Assembly (NCBI GenBank): GCA_019055375.1
Contig: JAHQIW010007168.1
Location: 62,001-126,000 of the forward strand
Source: Parelaphostrongylus tenuis
Taxonomy: Eukaryota > Nematoda > Chromadorea > Rhabditida > Metastrongylidae
Reading direction: 5' to 3'
DNA: 64,000 nucleotides
Positions 34,628 through 44,191 of the stretch are shown here, piece after piece; within the stretch, counting starts at the first letter, position 1; each line of letters opens with the position of its first letter. The notes beneath the pieces are model-generated. The model worked only from the letters and a program-made list of their open reading frames with translations. It ran no database searches and was not told the origin of the DNA. The translations under genes were made by a program, and so were the position numbers.

Positions 34628-35040
34628 TACTGCTTTTTTTCGCAGTGTTATGATCTTATATAACTTAGAGAATTGAGTGGTGAGCAAAAACAAGGACCTC
34701 AGGCGGGAATCGAACCCGCGTTTCATCCTATCCGGGGACGCGTGCTCTACCACTACACCACCGAGGCACATTTGCCCGACCACTCATTCTTCATCATCTC
34801 TATGTCAGCTATCAACCACCAACCTTAACAGGTTGGTCGGATATGCGATTTCGCTTTATAATCTCGTTAAGCTGACAGCCAATGTATATATATAACCTGT
34901 TAAAGGTTGGTGGCTGACAGCTAACATAGAGATGTTGAAGAATGAGTGGTCGGGCAAATGTGCCTCGGTGGTGTAGTGGTAGAGCACGCGTCCCGGTTAG
35001 GATGAAACGCGGGTTCAATTCCCGTCTGAGGCCGTGTTTT
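34628..35040. mobile_element. second head-to-head SINE-A pair upstream of TIM50
   Basis: The tRNA-like heads are 34696-34767 (minus, 72 nt) and 34962-35032 (plus, 71 nt). Both have acceptor GCCTCGG with CCTGAGGT/CTGAGGC, D arm GTGT/GCAC, T arm GCGGG/CCCGC and anticodon stem CGTCC/GGATG, but the anticodon loop is abnormal (CCGGATA, or 6 nt), so neither is a working tRNA. Inverted similarity spans about 150 bp per arm (34689-34835 and 34895-35036). The tail hairpin ACTGC/GCAGT is at 34629-34646. Confidence 0.8.
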
Positions 35041-35049
35041 TGACTAAAC

Positions 35050-35690
35050 ATAGCGTCAACCGACTATTCCATCAAAAACAGTAAAAAAACAAAAATAAGT
35101 CCCTAAAATCAACTAAAAGAGGGGAAAATGATGATCAAACTCAATATTCCTGCTATGCCACTGTTAAGAGTTTGTCTGCGGAAATAAATTCACTCTGTTA
35201 CCCGTTTCATCAGATAAAATGAACATCTTTTAGAAGGAAATCCCTTGAGAGACTAAGTTTGAACGATCCGTCCCCACTCTGCGGATCCCAGTAATTTTTG
35301 TATCCGATTCATTTCCTCGTATCCGCTCGTCTATCTCGTCTACGATGGTCTACAAACTCTTGCATGTGGCTTAGACTGGCGCTTGAGGATTGCCGTCTTG
35401 GTTGAGAATATTGCGTTGATTGCTGATCGAGCTAATTCTCTCTGGAGCCTTGAGACAGCCGAGCTAGAGCGTTGACTGAGATACAGGAAACTTACAACTT
35501 TCAGGCAAATCTGGTACCAAGTTCCAGACTCCAAACGGATGACAGGCTCGGGGAACCAGGCGCTGTCGGACCAGCATCGTGCTCGCGATGAACGCTACAT
35601 TTCCTCTCCAATATTTGACACATGGCTAGGATTATGCGATTCATTCCCATTCAAACGGGACTAAAAACAATCCCCTCTTGCGCAAAAGGA
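35050..35690. other. mostly featureless; SINE-B 3' tail at ~35268-35330
   Basis: GATCCGTCCCCACTCTGCGG then ATCCCAGTA is the reversed SINE-B 3' end. Nothing else is clear. Confidence 0.4.
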
Positions 35691-36290
35691 AGAGAGGATC
35701 CAAAGTTCTCACCAACGTTAACGATCAAAAATCAAAGATGTCGTTCTACAAGTCATGCTGTCTAAGATAAGGTGGACTGGATACGCATTGCGTCTTCAAC
35801 CGATTGACTCCCGCGGACCCTAATTCAGCGTGCCCGTCGGCGTGAGAACGATTCCACCTCCTCTGCCCTGATTCAGTCGCCGACTGACAGTACTGCGTTT
35901 TCGTCGCAAGACCCAGCCCAAGATTTAGCTACGAGTCTTGCAACGAGAAGCGTACAGCAGTCGGCGACTAATCGGGGTAGAAGAGATGGAGTCGTCTCCC
36001 ATGCTGGCGGATACGCTCAGCTGAGGTCCGAGGAAGTCAACCGGCTCACGACATCTGATGGATGAGAGCCATTACCGAGTGTATACTTCGGCAAGTCAAG
36101 CGCTCTGTAGAAGGCCACCGACCCAACGGTCCGATTTCTTCACGTAAAGCCTAGAAGAGAGATAAAATGCTTGACGAATTCTTAAACGAGGATGACCCAC
36201 TGGGTTACTCCTAGACGGATATAGATGGATGGAAGTTTTACAAGTGGCCATTTGAGTCAATCGAAGACCAACAGGACCACAGGTGACAGA
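35690..36290 (+). mobile_element. old RTE LINE copy 5, split by an F-family MITE
   Basis: Before the split, 35725-35798 matches the RTE region encoding SKIRWAGHV (here SKIRW then TGYALRLQ). After it, 36047-36285 matches GAGAGCC-TTACCGA, GTCAAGCGCTCT, CCGATTTCTTCACG, GATGACCCACTGGG and the 3' end ACCACAGGTGACAG. The frame is destroyed. Confidence 0.8.
35800..36044. mobile_element. F-family palindromic MITE inserted in RTE copy 5
   Basis: The ends are CCGATTGACTCCCGCGGACC (left) and the inverted repeat GGTCCGAGGAAGTCAACCGG (right, to 36044). The arms pair across about 90 bp and match 24044-24275. The host RTE reads CTTCAAC before and ACGACATC-TGATGG after. Confidence 0.8.
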
Positions 36291-36291
36291 A

Positions 36292-36600
36292 AAAGGATAA
36301 AGCTCTCTGCGTCGACCAATCCCTGAGGGAAGCGCTATGAAGTCGTCTTCATCCAGCATTGTTTGGGGTGACTGAATACAAATCTACCCTTATAATGATC
36401 TGCGGTGGCTTACCAATGTGCTAAGTCAGTGCTACTATCCTCTCAGACATGGTACCAATTCACCGACGTTGAAGAAATGGAAGCTCGGTGAACTCATGAG
36501 CGCGGGATCGAACCGTCAAACCCTCGATTGGTCGACTCATGTGGATGTCGCAGAGCATCTCCAACCACTGCGCTACATGGCGCTCTCTCCACAGACGATA
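36292..36600 (-). mobile_element. SINE-C copy
   Basis: AGGATAAAGCTCTCTGCGTC, CAATCCCTGAGGGA, GGGATCGAACCGTCAAACC (reversed B box) and GCAGAGCATCTCCAACCACT (reversed A box). It directly abuts the RTE copy 5 3' end. Confidence 0.8.
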
Positions 36601-36619
36601 CATTTCAACACTTTTGACA

Positions 36620-36850
36620 CTTTATTGATCCGTCTTCAATCTATCTATCTCCTATTGATCTATTGATCTTTCTTTCACTGTGCGGATTCCATTACTCCTA
36701 GCACTCAATCGTTTTTTTCATCTTCTTCCTGAACACCTCAAAATATTGAGTTTAGCACGTCTCCTTGCAATCTCGAGGATAGCCTGGTTGTGGCGTTCCA
36801 TAGGGCGCCGCGACGGGCATCACCAACCACTCGGCCATGCCCCTCCCTCC
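36620..36850 (-). mobile_element. SINE-B copy
   Basis: The reversed tail TGCGGATTCCATTACTCCTA is followed by body GTCTCCTTGCAATCTCGAGG and the reversed head CACCAACCACTCGGCCATGC. Confidence 0.65.
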
Positions 36851-36978
36851 ACAGGTGATATGAATGATATGAAATAAACAACATAGTAGTCGAAGAATGA
36901 AGTCGTTCCTCAACAGAGTAGGAATCATTTTACACGATTATATAACCGCAATCGGCCGGAAGATGACGTCTCCGAGGA

Positions 36979-37608
36979 GTGGCGGAGGTCCTGTCGTCGC
37001 GTGTTCCGCTACTCCAGTCGCGAGCTAGCCCTGTAGCAGCAACCACGACTGACTCGAGAGTGCTGTGCAGGGTGTGTCTGGACGACAGTCAAGAGATATC
37101 GAAGCTGATATGTCCATGCAATTGCAAAGGGACGGTGGCGAGGATTCATTCGGCTTGTCTCGAGAAGTGGGTTGAAGTCACACATAATACCAACTGCCAA
37201 ATCTGCGGTGTCGATTACGAGCTGGAGTCGTGCGGTTGGAAGCGATTCGCCGAATGGAGCTATCCGCGGCCGTTGTCGAACGAATGGGAAGACGTGCTCG
37301 ACTTCCGCTGCTGTATTGCTTGGATTATTTACTTCAGTCGATTCCTCTATATGAATATCGTCTATGGCGCGAAGGAGACGAATCGCCAGATATCCGAGGC
37401 GATCGGCGACGGCACGTTCGCCAAGTGCTGGTGGTTCGCGTTCTGGATGAATATGGTCTACTATGGATCGATCACCATTCTTCTCACCGATCAATGGATC
37501 ACCGAAAATCGCGTGTATCGATTTCGTGATCGTCGTCCTTCTCCTACTCTCGAAAGCAATAACGCTAGCTTGCCGCGGCCCGCCTCGTCGTCGTCGTCAT
37601 CGTTGTAA
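36979..37608 (+). CDS. RING-CH (MARCH-type) membrane E3 ubiquitin ligase, intronless, no in-frame ATG
   Basis: Such ligases sit in endosomal or ER membranes and ubiquitinate membrane proteins. Counting from the GTG at 36979, the C4HC3 zinc ligands are C30, C33, C47, C49, H57, C60, C73 and C76, in the RING-CH order with W64 before the last pair. Two hydrophobic segments follow, ~111-129 (CCIAWIIYFSRFLYMNIVYG) and ~152-170 (WFAFWMNMVYYGSITILL), then a Ser-rich tail; this is the MARCH2/3-like layout. The frame is open only from 36967 and has no ATG before the RING. An ATG at 36963 in another frame gives MTSPRSGGGPVV... and stops 22 codons on, so either a frameshift or an upstream exon is needed. 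TATATAA lies at 36942. A 630-nt exon without introns, GC-richer than its surroundings, suggests a retrocopy or a single-exon gene. Confidence 0.8.
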   Translation: MAEVLSSRVPLLQSRASPVAATTTDSRVLCRVCLDDSQEISKLICPCNCKGTVARIHSACLEKWVEVTHNTNCQICGVDYELESCGWKRFAEWSYPRPLSNEWEDVLDFRCCIAWIIYFSRFLYMNIVYGAKETNRQISEAIGDGTFAKCWWFAFWMNMVYYGSITILLTDQWITENRVYRFRDRRPSPTLESNNASLPRPASSSSSSL

Positions 37609-37708
37609 GACAATTTCGTGAACATCAAAGCTATGATCAATCATAAACATTCGGTTCTCTCGTTTGTTTACGCACACTCACGGTACAATTTATTAAACTA
37701 GATAAACA

Positions 37709-37714
37709 AATAAA
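37709..37714 (+). terminator. polyadenylation signal AATAAA
   Basis: AATAAA lies about 100 bp after the MARCH-type stop codon, just before the SINE-C. Confidence 0.5.
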
Positions 37715-37735
37715 AATACAGGATAAAGGATAAAA

Positions 37736-38035
37736 AGGATAAAGCTCACGGCGTTGATCAATCCCTGAGGGATGCGCCATGCATTCGAATTCAATTTCTT
37801 ACTTCGTCTGAGGTGTTTGAATGCATATCAGGGGCTTTGAAATGACTCGCGGTGGCCTCCCGCTGAACCGAGTCAGTGCTGCTTATCCTCCCAGACGAGT
37901 CTGAGACCAGTCTGGTTCCAATTTACCGATCCCGGAGGGATGGGTGGCTTGGTGAGCCATGAGCGCGAGATCGAACCATTGACCTCGTGTGCGACGCAGA
38001 GCACCTCTAACCACTGTGCCACATATGCTCTTTTT
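37736..38035 (-). mobile_element. SINE-C reference copy
   Basis: The minus strand begins GTGGCACAGTGGTTAGAGGT (A box) and GGTTCGATCTCGCGCTCATG (B box). The ~200-bp body follows and the element ends GAGCTTTATCC at the left. The head resembles a tRNA but lacks a good anticodon arm. Confidence 0.8.
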
Positions 38036-38039
38036 GAAA

Positions 38040-38460
38040 ATAAATAAAATAAAAATACAGGACAAGCAAAAATAGACAGAATTTTGAAAGAAACAGGAAA
38101 AAACATAAGAAAGGCACTAAACAGTGACTACAAAAATCCTTTCTTTTTTAAATTATAAAACACTTATTTATAAAAAATAGTCGTGTATTAACCAAGAAAA
38201 AAGAAAGGTGCATTAAATAATTTTATGTGAATAATTTCAGACGTCATATAGTGAGTGCTGGTGTAGGCTACGGACCTTACAATATATACGACGAGGTACG
38301 ATAAGGTAGTCGGAAACTTTATTTTATTTGTTGTAACCCTTTCGAAGTCGTGGATCCACCTCCTCTGCATCTTCAGCCCTCAGTGTGGACAACGCTTTGA
38401 ATGTATCATCGTGCTGTTTCAATCGTCTTATTGTTATATTTTACAACTTGTAACATAATA
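38040..38460. other. no recognisable feature
   Basis: AT-rich spacer. CTTGTAACAT at 38447-38456 also occurs at the far end of the next element. Confidence 0.4.
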
Positions 38461-38462
38461 CA

Positions 38463-39651
38463 TTAACGTCACCTGTATCACCTGTCGTCCCGTTGATCGT
38501 CGAGTGACTCGAGCGGGTACCAGCAACTCTTCCATTTTTCCCTATCGCGTGCAAGAGTAGCCCAGTGGGTCCTCCTTGCTCTAGGAATTCGCTGAGCATC
38601 ATATCTTTCTTCCATCGCTTTCGTGAAGAAATCGGACCAACGGGTCAGTGGTCTTCCTTTAGAGCGCTTGACGTCCCGAGGAATCCAGTCGGTAACGGCT
38701 CTCGTCCATCGGTTGTCGTTGAAGCGCATCACGTGTCCGGCCCACCTTATTTTCGATATCCTGGCGTGTAGAACGGCGTCTCTGATTTTCGATCGTTGAC
38801 GTAGGTCGGAAGTTCGGATCCTTTGTCTCATTTGCGAAATACGAGATACTCCTAGCATCGACCTTTCGACTGCGCGTTCGATAACGGCAAGTGATCTTTC
38901 ATCCTGCTTACGTAGCGACCAGGTTTCTGCTGCATACGTTAGGGCAGGGATAATTGTCGAGTCGAAAAGGTGGGCACGGAGTCGGATGTTCTTTGTCCTC
39001 TTCACTACATCTTCGATGCTCTTAAACGTTCCCCAAGCCGCTCGTTTCCTCCTGCTCAACTCTGGGGCTAGGTCGTTCATCATGTTGATTTCACGACCTA
39101 GATAGATGTAACTGGAGCATTCGGAAATTGTCGTTCCGTTGAGCGTGAATGGGGCATTAGAAACCCATCCGTTCCTCATGAACATTGTTTTCGTTAGATT
39201 CAGTTGAAGACCGATCTTTCCACAGGCGTTATCGAAATCAGTCAACATTCGTTCCGCTTGGTTGATGTTTGGTGTTATGAGAACGATATCGTCAGCAAAG
39301 CGAAGATGGTTTAATTGTCGACCGTCAATTTTCACTCCCATTTCGTCCCATTCTAATGTTCGCATGACGTTTTGTAGGGTGGCAGTGAATAGTTTTGGCG
39401 AAATTGTATCGCCTTGTCGAACCCCTCTTCTTACGTCAATGTGATATTGTTGTAGAATGGAGATATTTTGGTCGTGAAATCTTTATAAAGCTCACGAAGG
39501 ATCATTATGTACCGAGTAGGGACGCCCTGGTTATCCAAAGCCTCTATAACCGCTTCTGTTTCCACTGAATCAAAGGCTTTATTCAGATCAATGAAAGTGA
39601 GACAGAGTGGTTGTTTGTACTCTCGTGAAACTTCAACGAGTCTTGTAACAT
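38463..39651 (-). mobile_element. RTE LINE copy 4, 5'-truncated, reverse-transcriptase domain almost intact
   Basis: The 295-codon frame 39365-38478 is uninterrupted and runs from MRTLEWDEMG through FADDIVL (catalytic motif C intact) to LDDQRDDR stop. In-frame sequence upstream adds RQGDTISPKLFTATLQNV (motif B). Motif A (FIDLNKAFDSVE) is at ~39580 in another frame, because one C is missing near 39447 relative to copy 2; this single frameshift is the only visible break. The 3' end is GGTGATACAGGTGA. The 5' truncation point is next to a long AT run. It is near-identical to copy 1. Confidence 0.92.
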
Positions 39652-39669
39652 TATATATATATATATGTT

Positions 39670-39713
<44 letters not shown>

Positions 39714-39715
39714 CA
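39650..39715. repeat. (AT)n microsatellite at the RTE 5' junction
   Basis: About 65 bp of alternating TA with GTTTA and CATA interruptions. Confidence 0.85.
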
Positions 39716-39727
39716 TACAGCACAACA

Positions 39728-39990
39728 ATAGGGGCAGCGTGGACGAGTGGTTGCGATACTCGCGGCGGCGCGCGCCAGTTAAGCCCCGCCCTCTAACACT
39801 CTCTGGCAGTCAGCAACGAGCGCGTTTTGGATCGCTACCCCAGGCTATCCCCAGGATTGCAAGGAGAACTCGCTCAACCACTATTCTATGACGTTCAAGA
39901 AGAATACGATGAAACGAATCTAATGCTAGAAGTACTGGGATCCGCACGGTGAAGAAAGGAACACTGTGAAGACGGATCAGTAAAGTGTCT
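39728..39990 (+). mobile_element. SINE-B copy
   Basis: Head GGACGAGTGGTTGCGATACT (A box), then GGCAGTCAGCAACGAGCGCG, GATTGCAAGGAGAACTCGCT, and 3' end GAAGTACTGGGATCCGCACG. The head has a leucine/serine-tRNA look (GACGAGTGG) but no valid B box. Confidence 0.75.
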
Positions 39991-40560
39991 TGAGTAAAAT
40001 GTCTAACATAGCATAGAAAATTAACAACAGTAATGATGCAATGATACATTCAATTTGAAATAATACAATAATGCATTCAGTGCGTTCCCACGCTTGGGGT
40101 TGATGATGCAGAGGAGCCCACGGTCCCGAAAGGGTTAAACAACCCGTTGTCGAATCCATTGTGCAGATCTGAGTACACTTTGCATTTGATTCGTTCTTTG
40201 CGTTTATCCTCTACAAAGTTTGCGAATATTACGCATATTGCCTCAACTGCCGCTTGATCCTTTGGGTACCACATGCTAGGAAACGTAACACGCGTGCGAC
40301 GTCGCCTCTCACAGACCTACTGTAATGGCGGTGTTGTACCCCGAGGACAAGGCAGGCGCGATTGATCTGCAGATATTGACTGTCTGCAACTACCGCGCGA
40401 GCGACAGCGCGACGCCACTTACTTTCAGTGGTGATTAAGGGTTTTGTCGTCCTCATGACTGTCGTATAATGCTGGTCGAAACGATTCTTCTTGCAGTCAT
40501 AAAATTAGCCGAGCTGAGATGTTCCCTAGGGCGTTCGTTGATTGGTTGAAAGGAGTGCTG
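39991..40560. other. no gene; GC-rich patch at 40250-40450
   Basis: GGTCCCGAAAGGGTTAA at 40120-40136 resembles a K-family right end. The GC-rich patch has no family I can name. Confidence 0.3.
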
Positions 40561-40564
40561 ACAG

Positions 40565-40625
40565 AGGGAATTGAACCGGATCATGCTTTCTGATACAGCG
40601 CATCACTAACCACCGCGCCAGCCCA
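40565..40625 (-). mobile_element. isolated tRNA-like SINE head
   Basis: The minus strand reads GCTGGCGCGGTGGTTAGTGA (A box), then GGTTCAATTCCCTCTGTCAG (B box, acceptor side). GCTGGC pairs with GTCAGC. No family body is visible. Confidence 0.5.
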
Positions 40626-40799
40626 CGAGCAGTGTGTGCTTTATTATCACCGATAGGTTCGATCGAAGATGTATTCTAACATCTTGATTTGAATTTCACA
40701 AAAATGACAAGTGAATTACTTTGTAACAGGTCATTAACACGCCGGTTACCGCTGGTTACCAAGTTAGTTCTCGCCAAGGAATTCGTTATTCAATCACCG

Positions 40800-40945
40800 C
40801 TTTCTACCAGTAGTATGATGTCATAACTGTATATCCAACAACGTTGAATGATATGCAGGATTATGAACGCTCGGGCAGGAGATGAACCCGCGTCTCGCCC
40901 TTTGCGGCGGCCACGTGCTAACTACTGCGGTCTCCTAATATCACT
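40800..40945 (-). mobile_element. diverged SINE-A copy
   Basis: Tail AGTAGTATGATGTCATAACT and GTATATCC, then the reversed B box GAGATGAACCCGCGTC and the reversed A-box region CACGTGCTAACTACTGCGG. Confidence 0.55.
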
Positions 40946-41138
40946 CTTTATGCGATACAGGTTCTCCGAAAATTGAAATCTTTTTAGATTTGATGATGCC
41001 ATTATGAATCCGACAAAACTGTTCTTCCATCTCCCTGTGATCGATCGATCCTTGATTGATCGGACAGAATAGCGTTTGAATGCTCTTTCAATAATTCTGA
41101 TTCAAATATACAGGTCATTTGGCATTTGAAAGAGTTCA

Positions 41139-41230
41139 ATATATTCCTAAGAGAATTGAGTGGTGAGCAAGAACACCACTCAGTTTTCTTAGGAATATAT
41201 GAACGGTCATAACACTGCGAAAAATGCAGT
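41139..41230. mobile_element. SINE-A tails as a short palindrome
   Basis: ATATATTCCTAAGAGA...GAGTGGTG (41139-41165) is inverted at 41174-41200 around 8 nt. The tail hairpin ACTGC/GCAGT follows at 41214-41230. No heads are present. Confidence 0.7.
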
Positions 41231-41284
41231 AAATTACTAGAAATTTTCAATATAGAGTTCAGTATAATCTTATAGAATGTTCCG

Positions 41285-41590
41285 AGCTTTTCAGAGGTGA
41301 AGGGCATTTTGAGTCATAGACCTACGTTTCGGCGTATTCTAGCGCACCTCATCAGTACCATAGGCCTCTTGGATCATCCCTGCAACTAATGGTAGCGTCG
41401 CCGAAGAAATATCTCTACATCAAGTGAAAAGATCATAGCCTGCGTGTTACTCGAAAGCCATGCAATCGACAATCAGTCACATTGAAAGAATACCGCGTCG
41501 AGTGATCTTTCCACTTGACGTGGAGTGAACTAGCATCACCTCCGCCGAACAAAGCCGTAAGGCCTACAGCCCTACATCTACTTTGAGAGA
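41285..41590 (+). mobile_element. D-family repeat
   Basis: It starts GAGCTTTTCAGAGGTGAAGG and holds the core GTTTCGG (41326-41332) ... CTCATCAGT (41348-41356). Inside, an inverted pair CACTTGACGTGGAG / CATCAAGTG is visible. Confidence 0.6.
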
Positions 41591-42130
41591 GCCTGCTTAC
41601 GTACTGTAGAGCACAGAGAAAGACATTATACGAAAAATGTGGTATTGCTTGTTTGTTGAGAAGAAAGGATTCACTGAACAGTACTGATCAACAAAAGTAG
41701 CGAGAGGACCTGATTACTAGAACCTGCTGGATTTTCTTAATGCCTAAATGATTACAGAATTTACAGGCGATTTGTAATAGACCTCTAAATCGTTGAAACC
41801 TGGCGATTGTTGATATATTGGCGTATCGTTGAAGACTAGGAGTAGTGTTCTTGTTTCACCTTCTGTATTGAAATTCATATCTTTCTGTCTCAACTAATAG
41901 ATGCCGACGTTGGATTACCATAGAGAACCAATTATTATCTCGCATAAACGACGACTAATCACCTATTTATAGTTTTTTTTTTTTTTTGATGTCTCAGACT
42001 ACACATAAAAGACACAGTTGAATTTTATGGATAAGATACATGACATAATTACGAACGCAAATCAAAGTTGTGACGATTTTCTTAGTTATTAACGATTCTA
42101 GACTCACTAAAAAAGCAGCACGAAAAATAA
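41591..42130. other. no recognisable feature; poly-T at ~41973-41989
   Basis: Nothing else supported. Confidence 0.35.
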
Positions 42131-42134
42131 GAAT

Positions 42135-42375
42135 GGAGGACTTGTCATTGGTCAATCACTGAGGATATGCCATGTCAGCTCTTATCGTAACACCGTCAGA
42201 GGCGACTGAATTCATATGTGGACCATAGAGTGACTGGTGGCCTTCTGATGTATTACCACGGTGCTGCTGTCCTTCCGGACATGTTCAGTACCAATCTGCT
42301 GAATCCCGAGAGATGAAAATCCCAGCGATCCGACGATCATACATGTATTGCAGTGCAGCTTTAACTACTCGCTTC
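42135..42375 (-). mobile_element. diverged SINE-C copy
   Basis: GTCAATCACTGAGGATATGC, TCAGAGGCGACTGAATTCAT, GGTGGCCTTCTGATGTATTA, then ATCCCGAGAGATG. The head is largely lost. Confidence 0.55.
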
Positions 42376-43060
42376 TCATGCATGAACAATATGGTGACAA
42401 AATCAGATTTAATGTATTTCTGGCCGCTAATGTCGTTACCTTGTGAGAAATGTAATAAACAAAGATCAACTTCTACACAATTTGAAAAATTAATACATAT
42501 AAGATAGAAGGAAGTACAGAATCGGTGAAATCTCTATGAGCTTTATCAATTTTTGATTGCGAAGATCTGACGCATAACGTTCCATATTGTCGTCATTGTT
42601 TTCTGAGTAGGAAGATGTTGAATTTCTCTTCAAACGCAACTTTTCCGGATATACGATTACAGTAGTCTCGTATTTCCCTTTCTGTGCATTTCTGCGTATT
42701 CTTTACGGCAGGAAAGCAACCTGAAATTAAATTGAATAGTAGAAGGAAAATGCCTAAAAATTTTGTCCAAAGACGGGCATGATTCTTTTTTTCTACACTG
42801 TGCTAAGAAGTCTGTACCGCAATGGTAATTATTGCTTTACAATAAAACAAGGTTGTTGGCTCGATAGCGCGCCCTGTGCAGGAAAACACCATTTCTTTCA
42901 GGGTTGGCAAATTATAAGCGCGCATGTATAAGATGAATAATCAGTAGGTTCTGTTAAGTGCTTGTATATGCTGATTATGCATTTAGCCTCCAGGATAATA
43001 TATTACAAATGGAGACGTAAGGAACTAGATTTATTAATGCTGAACAGTTTGTCATTTATT
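42376..43060. other. no recognisable feature
   Basis: Nothing supported. Confidence 0.35.
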
Positions 43061-43061
43061 A

Positions 43062-43690
43062 GGTTGAGGAAAAAGTTTCTTAACACCTGATGAAAATTTA
43101 GAGTTTATTTATAAATTGAATTTAGAGCAACAGTAACTGTTCTAAACAAGAACCATCATTATCCACGATCTTCTGCCAACGATCTGCAAGCTTCCGGATC
43201 TCCTCGAAATGTCATTCCTTGGGCCTTAAATCAAAAAACTCCTGACATGCCTCTTCAACTTGACCAAATCTCTCTAATCGCCGTCTGCGTAGGAAATGTT
43301 TCATTGAGCGGAAAAGACCATAATCGGACGGCGAATCTGCACTGTAGGCTGGGTGCAGCAAGACCCCGACTCCCTCCAATTCGAAAAATTCATCCTTAGT
43401 CTTCATGCGGTATGAGGTTTGGCATTGTCTTTCTGAAACAGCGCGCGCTTCTGACTTACTGAGGTCACCGCTTTCACACCGGTTGTACCACTTTGCAGCA
43501 GTTACATGGCCCACGTTCCTTCACCTTTGACACCTCAAATCTCATTCGCAGCATCACTTGTTGAAAGTTGTCGCTTCCAGCAATAGAGCATCAAAACTCG
43601 AAGCTCATTTTGTCCATCGTCATCATTTGATATCAGAAAAGTTGCAATTTGATGTACTATAATGAGCGTTGCTGTGGGAGTTCCTTATGG
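43062..43690 (-). mobile_element. mariner with internal deletion joining HTH to catalytic end
   Basis: Minus strand: from ~43640, a broken HTH frame (YCWKRQLSTSDAANEI), then directly QKDNAKPHTA (second catalytic Asp), HPAYSADSPSDYGLF (its PPYSPD-x-APSDYHLF block) and ADRWQKIVDNDGSCLE at the C-terminus. The middle of the transposase, including the first catalytic Asp, is gone. A TIR-like AGGTTGAGGAAAAAGTTTCT is at 43062; the other end was not found. Confidence 0.75.
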
Positions 43691-43804
43691 AAAGATTTCT
43701 GAGGTTTCCAATGAATTTACAAGGGCCGGTACTGCGTAAAAAAACGTAAGATTAGAATTTTTTCGCGGGTGTTAAGCAACTTTTTCATGAGTCTAGTGTA
43801 TTCC

Positions 43805-44191
43805 AACAGGTTGTAGGAAAAGTTCTGCCCGAGGAAATGATTCTTGAACGCGGATTTTGCACGATTTTGAGTGCACCAAAAAACTCGTTTTCTTGCGCAT
43901 TGGAAGTAAAACATTTGTCTACAAAGCCTTCAGAATGAATTTGTCCAAGGAAGGAATTCATGTGCTGCTATTCTTTCACTACTAATTGGATGTCAACGCT
44001 TCTGAGGCTCGAAGGATCACAAGTTTTACTGCCGCGGAATTTGTATACTGCCGGATATGCGGCTAAAATATCTTGATGTGGAAGGAGACTACTTCGACTG
44101 TTAATTTATGTGTTTGAGCTCAACTGGTGTACAAATAGATTTTCTATGAATTTTGAAAATGAAAATACGAAAGAATTGTTTCTACAACCTA
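43805..44191 (+). mobile_element. mariner deletion derivative, same form as 14561-14983
   Basis: ACAGGTTGTAGGAAAAGTTC at the left; TTGTTTCTACAACCTATT at the right. The interior keeps the HTH start (NLSKEGIHVLLFFHY, then a stop) and GTCAACGCTTCTGAGGCTCG, as in the other copy. Confidence 0.75.

Noticed and set aside
34696..34767. Possible functional tRNA gene (minus strand)
   Set aside because: Acceptor, D and T arms pair well, but the anticodon loop CCGGATA lacks T33 and the inverted partner has a 6-nt loop. Both continue into the SINE-A body, so they are SINE heads.
37009..37494. 161-codon minus-strand ORF opposite the MARCH-type gene
   Set aside because: It is a shadow of the conserved RING-CH frame on the plus strand.
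38565..38771. Plus-strand ORF opposite RTE copy 4 (also opposite copies 1 and 3)
   Set aside because: It recurs only because the RTE recurs; it is the antisense of the reverse-transcriptase C-terminus.
38447..39662. CTTGTAACAT at both ends as a target-site duplication of RTE copy 4
   Set aside because: CTTGTAAC at the right is itself RTE sequence (present in copy 2), and the left copy is separated from the 3' tail by 13 bp. It may be junction microhomology but is not a clean duplication.
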